From the NCBI RefSeq assembly GCF_900100385.1, contig NZ_FNFC01000002.1, positions 144,458-208,457 on the forward strand: a DNA stretch of 64,000 nucleotides, given 5' to 3'. The notes under the pieces are model-generated. The model was not told the origin of the DNA and searched no databases. It saw only the letters and a list, made by a program, of their open reading frames with translations. The translations under genes and the position numbers were made by a program. Source of the DNA: Halovenus aranensis. GTDB taxonomy: Archaea; Halobacteriota; Halobacteria; Halobacteriales; Haloarculaceae. How positions within the stretch are numbered: position 1 is the first letter of the stretch; each line of letters starts with the position of its first letter. This document shows, piece by piece, positions 1-9,247 of this stretch.

Positions 1-2
1 GA

Positions 3-92
3 GTTCCAGACGAACCCGTGAGGGATTGAAGCCATCCCAGGTGGCCCATTGGACACCCGAAGGCGTTCAGACCAACCCGCGAGGACTAACCA
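3..92 (+). CRISPR. Trailer end of a CRISPR array
   Basis: Positions 3-32 match the 30-nt haloarchaeal type I-B repeat style: the GACGAACCC block, then a purine-rich stretch, ending ATTGAAGC. A spacer of about 31 nt follows at 33-63. Positions 64-92 hold a decayed copy that keeps CAGACCAACCC and GAGGA but loses the ATTGAAGC end. A still weaker copy may lie at 117-145 (CAGAC...GTGAG). Decay of terminal repeats is typical of the leader-distal end, so the array would run leftward out of the window and be transcribed on this strand. With one good repeat visible, a chance remnant cannot be excluded. No complete cas gene is seen in the window. Confidence 0.6.
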
Positions 93-355
93 TACCGACG
101 CCGACGCCACGGCCACCATCTCAGACAGGACTTCGTGAGACTCTCCACTCGGACGTTGCTTTGCTACAGACCTCAATATCATTTCAGCGCGTTTGGGCCG
201 TGATTCAGTCGTTCTGAGAGAGCGTGGCCAAGTTGAATCATATCACGTGAGTGGTATAATGTTGTAGTCAGAGACAACGCAGTGACCATCATCGGTCGTG
301 CTTCTTGTAAGGGTCTGCTTGCATGCTGTGCAATGCCGGGCAGTACCCTGCACGA
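93..355. other. No gene seen
   Basis: This stretch lies between the CRISPR trailer and the first possible gene. Apart from the very weak third repeat-like copy near 117-145, I see no convincing coding frame, RNA or repeat in it. Confidence 0.5.
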
Positions 356-584
356 CTATCGATTATCTGGGGCTGCCTGGCCACCGACGTTACTCCCGAT
401 TGACCCACTGGTAGTAATCAGTCCGAGACACGCAGCGACGGCGGCGAGCCACATCAGGACTGCAGCACCGGTGATACCGGCCTCGTACAGCGCTGTTCCG
501 AACACTATGTCTGCAACCACCAGCCCGACTGGATACAGTCGCGTCAGTGGGTCTGAGTGGATCATAGCGGTAACAGCGCGGAAA

Positions 585-589
<5 letters not shown>
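356..589 (-). CDS. Possible small two-helix membrane protein
   Basis: A 77-residue frame with two hydrophobic stretches (about residues 19-37 and 40-60) separated by a short turn, as in a small integral membrane hairpin protein. The first codons overlap the left-end hairpin of the neighbouring insertion sequence (585-604), so the insertion may have cut the true start, or the frame may be a remnant. I recognise no family. The overlapping frame on the other strand is rich in Ser, Ala and Arg and looks like a shadow. Confidence 0.3.
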
Positions 590-1947
<1,358 letters not shown>

Positions 1948-2106
1948 TTAGCTTACCCCCACACCCATTCCCAGTGCATGCTAGGAATGCTAATTTAGCC
2001 AGCACTGAATTCTAGCCATGCAGATCCCCGGGTACTTCCATACTGAGCGTTGCAAGCCACTACGTCCGAGGCAACGTCTAATCAGGATTTCAACAGAGCA
2101 ATTTGA

Positions 2107-2508
2107 TCAGACACGGTCGCTACTTTCTGGTTGATACGGGTCCCTCTGTGCCGGGACGACACGTAATCCAGCCTCATCATCGCGGTCGTAGACAACGACG
2201 CGGTCGTCGCCTTCAACAGGAAGAAGGCGGTGAACAATTGTTGCACTCACGCAGATTTCGCGACGACCGTTGCGACACTTGTAGCAAGCCAGAGGCTTCT
2301 GCTTGTCTGGCTGTCCCTCAACAATGCGGAATCCTGGACTATCGCCGTCAACGACCGAATAATCATCCGCGACATCCCACTCTGGCTTTGTCGTCGCGCC
2401 AGAGATTCGAAGGCGATACTCGGACAGTGTCACTGTCGTCTCGTACCCTGGCCCGCGCTCGATGACGTACGGCGACTCTGAGTTAGTTGCCACTGGACTC
2501 TCCTCCAT
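2107..2508 (-). CDS. Hypothetical protein, last gene of a small leftward operon
   Basis: 133 acidic residues with haloarchaeal composition. The middle contains a Cys-x2-Cys pair followed by a third Cys (ACYKCRNGRREIC), perhaps part of a small metal site. There is no signal peptide or membrane segment. It follows 2617-2895 on the same strand and is probably co-transcribed with it. I recognise no family. The competing frame at 2430-2852 is Arg- and Ser-rich and looks like a shadow. Confidence 0.55.
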   Translation of the reverse strand: MEESPVATNSESPYVIERGPGYETTVTLSEYRLRISGATTKPEWDVADDYSVVDGDSPGFRIVEGQPDKQKPLACYKCRNGRREICVSATIVHRLLPVEGDDRVVVYDRDDEAGLRVVPAQRDPYQPESSDRV

Positions 2509-2616
2509 TGGTAGCGTGCCGTATCTGGATGGCAGTGCCTGACTTGTGAACCGTCTGACTTCGGTTCACACGGCTGTAAGTTTCGATACTGGGACATAGC
2601 TTGCAGGACCGGCTCC

Positions 2617-2895
2617 TCATGACTGTACCTCCGTCGGGTGTTCGTGGTCTTGCTCTGTCTCGGCAGCTTCGGCAACCTCGCCGATAAACGCTTGACTTCG
2701 AATCTCGGCGGCGGTCCGATACTGTGAACTCTCCTCTGGCTCGCGGAGTTTGATCGAACTGGCGAGCTGACGAATCTCGTTGAGTTCGCGCAGGGTCTGC
2801 GGGGATGCTGGTGCGTCGCCACCGGGTGACTCGGGCACCGTGTCCTCCTCAAAGAATGCCCGTACGCGCTGTCGGACAGTGTGGAGGATAGTCAC
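2617..2895 (-). CDS. Hypothetical 92-residue protein
   Basis: It starts with GTG in a GTGA overlap with the stop of 2892-3182, which suggests translational coupling. The composition is acidic and probably helical: a basic N-terminal helix (ILHTVRQRVRAFF), then a glutamate-rich body. No motif points to a function. With its neighbours it forms a three-gene leftward unit that diverges from the repressor-like gene at 3241. Confidence 0.5.
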   Translation of the reverse strand: MTILHTVRQRVRAFFEEDTVPESPGGDAPASPQTLRELNEIRQLASSIKLREPEESSQYRTAAEIRSQAFIGEVAEAAETEQDHEHPTEVQS

Positions 2896-3182
2896 GACAA
2901 TCCCTCCGCGGACTGCCGGTGCGGCTGGCAGTCGTCACAGCCAGCGAGGAACCCTGTTCTCGAAGTTAGAGTGATTGGCAGTCGGTCCGTTCCCAACACG
3001 GTCGCGTTGGCTGTCCCAGTGATAGTGAAAATCGAACTGAGGTTTTTCACGATTGGAATGACGCGCTTGGCAGCGAGCGTTTTGGTGTGTGCCTGTCCCA
3101 TGAGTAAGACAATGAGCTGATAGAGTATCAAATTTGCCATTAGTATAGTAAAAAATAGACAGGAGTATCTAAAATACAACAT
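2892..3182 (-). CDS. Small membrane-anchored hypothetical protein
   Basis: 96 residues with one strongly hydrophobic segment at about residues 8-28, followed by a basic stretch (KTLAAKRVIPIVKNL) and a Cys-x2-Cys pair near the end. The 4-base overlap with the next gene supports it being real, although the base composition is less GC-rich than the surroundings. A shorter start at the Met preceding GQAHTK would remove most of the membrane segment. No family recognised. Confidence 0.42.
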   Translation of the reverse strand: MLYFRYSCLFFTILMANLILYQLIVLLMGQAHTKTLAAKRVIPIVKNLSSIFTITGTANATVLGTDRLPITLTSRTGFLAGCDDCQPHRQSAEGLS

Positions 3183-3240
3183 CTGTTCTAATAAAAGTCC
3201 GTCCGACGAAACTATACCGAAGCCTCATAATACACGGAAC

Positions 3241-3525
3241 ATGGCGAAAGAGGATAGGCAGCAGCAGGTTCTTCAATTTCTCGCTGAATACGATTTAGCG
3301 CTGCCACCTCGGGCGATTTACCGCAACTTACGACTCCACTACAATATTACGTTTGGCTACTCTAGCGTCGACAACTATTTAGATGAATTTGTCGAGGAGG
3401 GGCTTTGTGACCGTGTTGATCCCGAGAAATTGGAAGAGAGAGAACTCGTCAGTCTGCCATCTGGAAGAACTCACCGTGCGTACTATATTATAACTGAAAA
3501 AGGGAGAGACAAACTGTCTGATTGA
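3241..3525 (+). CDS. Winged-helix regulator of the haloarchaeal phage-repressor type
   Basis: 94 residues forming a compact winged helix. Helices at about residues 5-16 and 22-30 are followed by a recognition helix near SSVDNYLDEF and a wing ending in RAYYIITEKGRDKL. The layout resembles PadR-like and PhiH1-type repressors common in haloarchaeal proviruses. It diverges from the three-gene unit ending at 3182 with a 58-bp A/T-rich gap that must hold both promoters, the usual arrangement for a regulator controlling its neighbour and itself. The family is inferred from the fold pattern. Confidence 0.75.
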   Translation: MAKEDRQQQVLQFLAEYDLALPPRAIYRNLRLHYNITFGYSSVDNYLDEFVEEGLCDRVDPEKLEERELVSLPSGRTHRAYYIITEKGRDKLSD

Positions 3526-3869
3526 TTTCTATCTTGATTCAGCGAGAGAATCCGGGCGTGCATCGCGTAAGATCCGTGTCACTAACTACCGGAGACTGCC
3601 GGACGGGAACCCCAACGGTTAGTTTCGCCGGTGCCGATAGTTCACACACGGGTTCCGCTGACTCCCCACGGCTTTAGCTGGAGAGGAGGTCATCCGCTTT
3701 TACTACCGCAGAGCGTCATTATACAGACAACCACGCGGTGTCGCGTCCCGCTGAGGGAACACCCCACCGCCCAGGGTGCTGGAAGGCCGTGACCTACCCA
3801 GGGTCGCTGGCTGGTCGTGGGGTGGCCGACGCCGCGGATGCACCCGAGCAGTCATCCGTCTCTTCAGCC
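3526..3869. other. Intergenic region with an insertion-sequence end remnant
   Basis: There is no convincing gene. Positions 3665-3678 repeat exactly the 14 bases CCCACGGCTTTAGC found in the right-end hairpin of the tnpB element (1928-1941), but the second stem half is lost. This is probably a scar of a related IS200/IS605 element. An upstream in-frame GTG for the next gene exists at 3738, but the extra residues look non-coding. Confidence 0.45.
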
Positions 3870-4580
3870 ATGTCACACTCAGAGTCACAACACTCGACAG
3901 CCACAACAGAGTCGCCCTATGCTCGCGACAATTACTGGGGCTCGCTCGACCAGGACAACGACGACGAGCAGGGTCACGTCGAGACCTCGGGAACCGACCC
4001 AGCACAGTACCTCGCCTACCAGTACCTCTCGGACGTGGTCGACGTGGTCTGTGGCCGCACACTCGACCGACACGACCGCGAAATCGAACTGTCCGAGCCG
4101 TGTCTGTACCTCCCCAAAGAGAGTCGTCGCGAGCTGGGCGTCGCGCGCGATGGAACGCCAGACACGTGCCCAGCATGCGACAATGACCATCTCCAGCGTG
4201 TGGCCCCACTCCGACTCGAGTGTACGGCCGACGACTGCGACGAGTCGATTCTCGAAGACCGAACACTCCGAGTCATCGAGTACCGACAGCATCGTCACCG
4301 CCGCCGCATCAACCCTGAGACAGGCTGGATTAACTGGGGCGAGAGTACGAGTACGGACGTTCCCGATGAGATCGACGAGGATGTCTGGCTGCTCGCCGTC
4401 CACAACTATCTCGCGCAGTCAGAGTTGCGATACTCGCTCGTTGACGGCGCACTCACCTACGCAGAGCGGCTGTATCGCGACCCAAACCAGTCGACCGCAC
4501 AGGATGCCCTCGCGACGTTTATCGAGATGACGCGGCGCGTGTGCGATCCCGAAGCGGATGTGGGTTCGTTCCCAGCCTGA
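3870..4580 (+). CDS. Hypothetical protein with a zinc ribbon
   Basis: 236 residues from ATG 3870. The extension to 3738 was rejected because it reads as Pro/Arg-rich low-quality sequence. The N-terminus is Ser/Thr-rich and acidic. The centre has a Cys-x2-Cys pair (DTCPACDNDH) and a second pair of cysteines (CTADDC), a likely zinc ribbon. The C-terminal half is helical. There is no signal or membrane segment, so it is cytoplasmic, possibly nucleic-acid binding. It lies just left of the pseudo-tRNA and the large surface-protein operon. No family recognised. Confidence 0.6.
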   Translation: MSHSESQHSTATTESPYARDNYWGSLDQDNDDEQGHVETSGTDPAQYLAYQYLSDVVDVVCGRTLDRHDREIELSEPCLYLPKESRRELGVARDGTPDTCPACDNDHLQRVAPLRLECTADDCDESILEDRTLRVIEYRQHRHRRRINPETGWINWGESTSTDVPDEIDEDVWLLAVHNYLAQSELRYSLVDGALTYAERLYRDPNQSTAQDALATFIEMTRRVCDPEADVGSFPA

Positions 4581-4582
4581 CC

Positions 4583-4658
4583 CTGTATCGAGTTGTTAGT
4601 ATCGTGTGCTAACCTGAACGTCCAGATCGTTCGGGCGGGCTCAAGTCCCGCTGCGCTC
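4583..4658 (+). other. tRNA-like sequence, probable tRNA pseudogene
   Basis: Three hairpins are spaced as in a tRNA: a D-arm-like stem TTAG/CTAA (4596-4612), a 5-bp stem GAACG/CGTTC with a 7-base loop TCCAGAT (4616-4632), and a T-arm GCGGG/CCCGC with loop CTCAAGT (4635-4651). No matching acceptor stem can be formed, the variable region is only 2 bases and base 33 is C, so it should not function. It lies at the left edge of the large surface-protein operon and could be an old attachment site. Confidence 0.35.
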
Positions 4659-4751
4659 GTCGGGCCCGTGACCGCTTTCACGGTTTCCTGGCCTGACTAT
4701 TGCCAGCCGCATAGCGCGCTCAAAAAGACGTCACGTCAATCACAACAACCC

Positions 4752-5132
4752 ATGCATTCTTTCGAACGAGAGTTTTGGACCGTCGTTCTAGTGATTTTTT
4801 GCATACTTGATACTGTCACCACTGCAGTTGTCTTAACTCTCGGTGGCTACGAGTCTGCACAACCTGCCGGATGGTTTTATAGCCAGTTTGGTATCGCAGG
4901 ACTGGCACTACACAAGCTGTTGTTTGCTGTGGCTCTTGCTATCATCTGGGTTGCCTACCATCGATTGGATAATGTGTTCACCGATGGGACTGGTAGCTAC
5001 CGACTCTTGCTGCCGACACTGATAGCAAGCCGAGGGGCTTGGATTGTGGTCTGGAACGTGTCTGTGGTAGCTGAGCTACTTGGTGTCCCAACAATTGTTG
5101 ACATCCCGAATCCGAACGTGATGTTCCAATGA
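4752..5132 (+). CDS. Small polytopic membrane protein, first gene of the envelope operon
   Basis: 126 residues from ATG 4752 with about four hydrophobic segments (near 8-28, 38-64, 76-92 and 95-112). It ends in an ATGA overlap with the giant surface-protein gene at 5129, so the two are translationally coupled. An in-frame upstream start at 4593 lies inside the pseudo-tRNA and was rejected. The third-codon GC is lower than in later genes of the operon. The pattern loosely resembles DUF5658-type proteins, but I make no functional call. Confidence 0.65.
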   Translation: MHSFEREFWTVVLVIFCILDTVTTAVVLTLGGYESAQPAGWFYSQFGIAGLALHKLLFAVALAIIWVAYHRLDNVFTDGTGSYRLLLPTLIASRGAWIVVWNVSVVAELLGVPTIVDIPNPNVMFQ

Positions 5133-8100
5133 TCAGACAAACGCTATTAGACGATAAAAACAGTAGTACCGTCGCACCTGTTGCGTTGGCAATTGTCATT
5201 ATTGTCGGCTTACAGGTTGCTCCATTTTTGGCGATCGTTCGTGGTGCGGACACAAATCCATCATATTCGGTGTCTTCATCTAGTAATTCCCTGACACAGT
5301 CCTCTGAAAACAAGTTAGCCGTTATCGACGTTTACGACGGTACGAACGGGCCGTTCCTTGATTTAGCAACATCTAACGGTAAAGTGTACGGAGTCGGAAC
5401 AAATTCTGGCTCTACAGTTATCGATGCAAGTACGATGACGAATCTACAAAAATCTTCTCAAAAATGGGATATAATTAAAACTGCTGGAAGTTATGTCTAT
5501 ACCGGCAGTGGGACTGCGAAAGTCTCAAACAAGCTTGGCAAAGCGCCAAAAAGCAATATCTCAGATACAATTACGTCAACTGGCTATCAAGATATCGCAC
5601 TTAACGACTCTACCATATTTACCGGCGGATACAACGGTAACTATGTCATTGAACTACGCTCACGAAGTGATTTGACAAAAAAGAAAAGTATATCATGGGG
5701 AACATTTACACTTGGTATTGAGTACGCTGAGAATGAAGTATTTGTATTTGAGGGTAACTCGATATCCGTGTATGATACAGCACTTGAAACTGAGAAGCGG
5801 ACAACATCACAAACAAACGATCATCAGGATGGACTAGTATACAGCAATAAAGTTGTCACTGCAACTAATGATGGTGTAAGAATATTCGATAAAAACACTC
5901 TTACGCTAGAAGTCACTCAGGAGTGGGGTACTTACGTTCACGATGTTGCCGTCACTGATGATTATATTTATGCAGCAGGTGATAACGGTGTAGTCACTCA
6001 GCTTGATTGGAATGGGAATATTATCCACTCGCTTAACATCTCATCAAAAGGCATTAACTCAATTGAAGCAGATGACAATGGTGAGTCTATATTCGCGTCC
6101 ACGAACAACAACAAAATCCACAAACTCACCACCGGCCCCTTTGTAACTGGAACTGTCACAGACACTGATGGAAATGCAATTTCTGGAGCAACTGTTATTG
6201 GTGCTAGCTCAGAGATTGCAACCGACCAAGATGGCTCATATACCCTTCCTCTCAATACGTCAGCTACTAGTTCAGATGTTGAGATAACCGCTCAGAGTTT
6301 AGTTGATGAAAATACCAAGAAGGTGTCCGTACCCGCATCAAACGTTGATTTTACGCTGGCAAACGGCGATGTCGGGGGTCAAGTTCTCGCCTGCTCGCCA
6401 GACGATCTCAATTGCGTTGACCCGTCGCCGCTCCCGAATGCCACTGTCGAGATCGTCGGCTTAGACCACGTTGAAATCGAGAACTATTTCAGCGATATCT
6501 CTTCACCGGAGGAAGCCAAGCAGAAAGCTGAAAATATCCTCGAAGACGCGCGCTCGTGGGACATCAATTTTGACGCAGACTTGAGCGTCTTCGAAGATGT
6601 TGCCAATGCCAATTCGGAAGCGACGTACCCACTGATTCACAGTCCTGAAGACTGGGGTATCCGCGGTGACTCATCACTGACTGACAAGTTCATCGCGGGC
6701 GAACGACCAGATCTCGAAAACCCGATGGTCACGGTTCCAGCCGACGAGGAGGTTATACTGAGCCTGTGGGACCCGACACAGCAGAGCACTGGCTTTCTCG
6801 ACAACCTCTTCGAAGACTTCGCCTCGGAGGATGTCGTCGGCTCGCCGGTCGACGGCAAAGTCGACATCACACAGCTCGGGCCGAGTGGTGAGGACATGGG
6901 AACTACGGGTCTTCCAATTAAATCTGACGTGCAGTCCGTCGATGTAAGCGAACCTGTTGGCATTACGACGGGCACAGAAGAGGTTCCTGTTCGGTCGTTC
7001 ACCTTCTCCGAGGGATTCTACGAGGTGAGTGTTGAGGACTCATCGGCTGCGTACATCGTCAAAGCCGGCGACCCAGATGTTGAAGAGCTGTATCCTGGCT
7101 ACTTCCACGACCTAAAAGACAAACAGGGAGAGTTGCTTGACAAGGCAAAGAAACTGGAGAACTTATCAAACGCTGGCATTCTCAACACGACGACCGTGCA
7201 GGCCGACGAAAACGGCCGCTGGAGTGCGGACCTTCCGTCGTCGACAAAGACTGTCGGTGTCACTGCTTGGAAGGGGCCGAAGAACTTGCTCGACGTGCAA
7301 GATATCGAGAACGCCGACACATCCGTCCAAGCATACATCCAGAACCTCCGCTCGGAAGCCATCACACAAATTGAGTCGCAGTTAGAATCGACCATCGACG
7401 ACCTGGTCGCGAAGGGGCAGGATATTGAGAATCCAGAGGACATCCGGAACATCAGCGATGTGGTGAACTCAACGGAGGTATCGTTATCCGACATCAAATC
7501 TGAGATGAACCAGTCGAACTTCGAGAACTCACTCCTTGATGAGAAAATCTACGCGCCACGCGAGCCCGTCGAACTCTCGGTCGGTGAGAACGCAGATATT
7601 GAGACGACACGCGTGGCTGCGGACTCGTTCATCAATCCCGGTATCTACAACGAGATTGTCAACTCACAGTACGAGGAGTTCTTGAACGACCATCTCGACT
7701 CGCTGTTCTCGGAACTGGACGTGCCGCTTGATGAGATTGACAGTCTGGGGCAACTGGACTCGTTCTTACAGGACTTACTCAAAGACCGCGAGGAAATGAC
7801 GAGTCGAATTGACGAGATGGAGTCGTTGATAGAGCGTCTGAAAAACCAGCAGGGGCAACTCAGCGAAGAGGAACTGCGGCAGATTCTCGGCGAACTTGAC
7901 CTCAACACAAACATCGAGAATATCGACGAACTCAACAAGGCCATCGCCGAGCTGGGGAACATCTTCCCAGAGGACCCGAGCAACGAACCGCCGGAGGACC
8001 TCCTCCAGCGGATATCCGCGCTCGAATCGACGATTTCGGCACTCGAGGAAACCGTCTCCAGCCCTGATGACACGAGCGAGATAACGGATGGCCTTTACTC

Positions 8101-9247
8101 GGGCGAATTCCACTTCCCCTCGGAAGTCGCTGCCGACAGCACGACGGTCTGGATTGACTGGGCAGACAGCACGAACGCCCGGCAGATAACAAACCCGGAG
8201 ACGGGCGACCCAGTTACGTCCGAGCCAATCCAGGGGAGCAGCCGTCTCTCGGATGAGTACTGGTCTATCTCCGGCTCGGGACTGTTCGGAGATGCGGACG
8301 TCGTCTCCATTGAGGACGTGCCTATCCCGGACGATATGGCAATTGCCGACGTGCGCGTCGAGACAGTCGCCGGTGGTGCACCGAAAGAAAGCGAGAACTC
8401 GGTTCAGAACCCGGCATTCAGTGGCGATATCCCGTCACTCTCGTCGGTTGACCTCTCGACGCTCCGCCCGGCGGCTGATGACCAGGTCCGCGTCAACCTC
8501 GTGGCTGACAAGAGTCGGTACGAGCGCATCGTGGACGTGAGTGCCTACGGCCCGAACGGGAACCCGACGAATGCAGAGGTTGACCGTGTTGAGGATGCTG
8601 CACTTGTCTCGATGAACGGGACGGGAGCGCACTGGATAGAAGTGGTGTACCAGTCCACGAGTGGGCACAACTTCACGCACGACTTCCAGCTACAGGCAGT
8701 TGGTGACGGAGGCGGTACGCCCGCGCCGACAATCCAGTTCGACCGCGGGCCGAGCGGGACCATCGGAATGGCCGGTGATGGTGTTCGCGAGGTGAACATT
8801 GAGGAATTGCCCGCCCAGAATAAGGCCAACATCGAGGTCGTGGCGGCGGACACGGACATCTCTGGCCTGCACGTCCGAACGCTGAACCAAGTGAGCGCTG
8901 AAACCATCAGCGTCGACGTTGTGGCTGGCGACGAGCGCGTGAGCGTCTCGAAGCATGTCACCGTCTACTTGCACAAGAACCTCGCCGACGACACGCTTGT
9001 CTGGCGGAATGGGGATGCAGTCCCGCACGCCGGAAATCCGTTCGGGGAGTATCTCAAGGAGGACGGCTTGGTCTTGACCTACTCGGATGATACGGGGAAG
9101 GTAGACGTGTCGCTGGAGCCTGACCCTGGAGTACTTGACCGCGCACAGCACTGGATTGACCTGCAAATTCAGAGCTTCCCGTCGCCGTTCGCACTGATAC
9201 CAGCCGTCCTTGCACTCCCGTTCATCCGCCGGAGGTGGTTTGTGTGA
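5129..9247 (+). CDS. Giant membrane-anchored surface protein with propeller-like head and coiled coil
   Basis: 1372 residues. A hydrophobic segment at about 15-38 is a signal anchor or uncleaved signal. Residues 60-330 show repeated short strands of the kind seen in beta-propellers. Residues 335-405 look like a carboxypeptidase-regulatory (Ig-like) domain (GTVTDTDGNAISGATV). The middle is acidic. Residues 850-975 are strong heptad coiled coil. The C-terminus ends in a hydrophobic helix followed by RRR, a membrane anchor. This is the architecture of an external stalk or adhesin with a cytoplasmic tail. The first third of the gene (to about 6360) is clearly AT-richer than the rest, suggesting a swapped head. 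The stop overlaps the protease start (GTGA). Confidence 0.8.
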   Translation: MIRQTLLDDKNSSTVAPVALAIVIIVGLQVAPFLAIVRGADTNPSYSVSSSSNSLTQSSENKLAVIDVYDGTNGPFLDLATSNGKVYGVGTNSGSTVIDASTMTNLQKSSQKWDIIKTAGSYVYTGSGTAKVSNKLGKAPKSNISDTITSTGYQDIALNDSTIFTGGYNGNYVIELRSRSDLTKKKSISWGTFTLGIEYAENEVFVFEGNSISVYDTALETEKRTTSQTNDHQDGLVYSNKVVTATNDGVRIFDKNTLTLEVTQEWGTYVHDVAVTDDYIYAAGDNGVVTQLDWNGNIIHSLNISSKGINSIEADDNGESIFASTNNNKIHKLTTGPFVTGTVTDTDGNAISGATVIGASSEIATDQDGSYTLPLNTSATSSDVEITAQSLVDENTKKVSVPASNVDFTLANGDVGGQVLACSPDDLNCVDPSPLPNATVEIVGLDHVEIENYFSDISSPEEAKQKAENILEDARSWDINFDADLSVFEDVANANSEATYPLIHSPEDWGIRGDSSLTDKFIAGERPDLENPMVTVPADEEVILSLWDPTQQSTGFLDNLFEDFASEDVVGSPVDGKVDITQLGPSGEDMGTTGLPIKSDVQSVDVSEPVGITTGTEEVPVRSFTFSEGFYEVSVEDSSAAYIVKAGDPDVEELYPGYFHDLKDKQGELLDKAKKLENLSNAGILNTTTVQADENGRWSADLPSSTKTVGVTAWKGPKNLLDVQDIENADTSVQAYIQNLRSEAITQIESQLESTIDDLVAKGQDIENPEDIRNISDVVNSTEVSLSDIKSEMNQSNFENSLLDEKIYAPREPVELSVGENADIETTRVAADSFINPGIYNEIVNSQYEEFLNDHLDSLFSELDVPLDEIDSLGQLDSFLQDLLKDREEMTSRIDEMESLIERLKNQQGQLSEEELRQILGELDLNTNIENIDELNKAIAELGNIFPEDPSNEPPEDLLQRISALESTISALEETVSSPDDTSEITDGLYSGEFHFPSEVAADSTTVWIDWADSTNARQITNPETGDPVTSEPIQGSSRLSDEYWSISGSGLFGDADVVSIEDVPIPDDMAIADVRVETVAGGAPKESENSVQNPAFSGDIPSLSSVDLSTLRPAADDQVRVNLVADKSRYERIVDVSAYGPNGNPTNAEVDRVEDAALVSMNGTGAHWIEVVYQSTSGHNFTHDFQLQAVGDGGGTPAPTIQFDRGPSGTIGMAGDGVREVNIEELPAQNKANIEVVAADTDISGLHVRTLNQVSAETISVDVVAGDERVSVSKHVTVYLHKNLADDTLVWRNGDAVPHAGNPFGEYLKEDGLVLTYSDDTGKVDVSLEPDPGVLDRAQHWIDLQIQSFPSPFALIPAVLALPFIRRRWFV

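Noticed and set aside
2430-2852. 140-residue minus-strand frame
   Set aside because: Arg/Ser/Pro-rich shadow overlapping two better frames at 2107-2508 and 2617-2895.
3536-3560. TCCGGGCG matching the end of tRNA-His as a left attachment site
   Set aside because: The identity is only about 8 bases, expected by chance in DNA of this composition.
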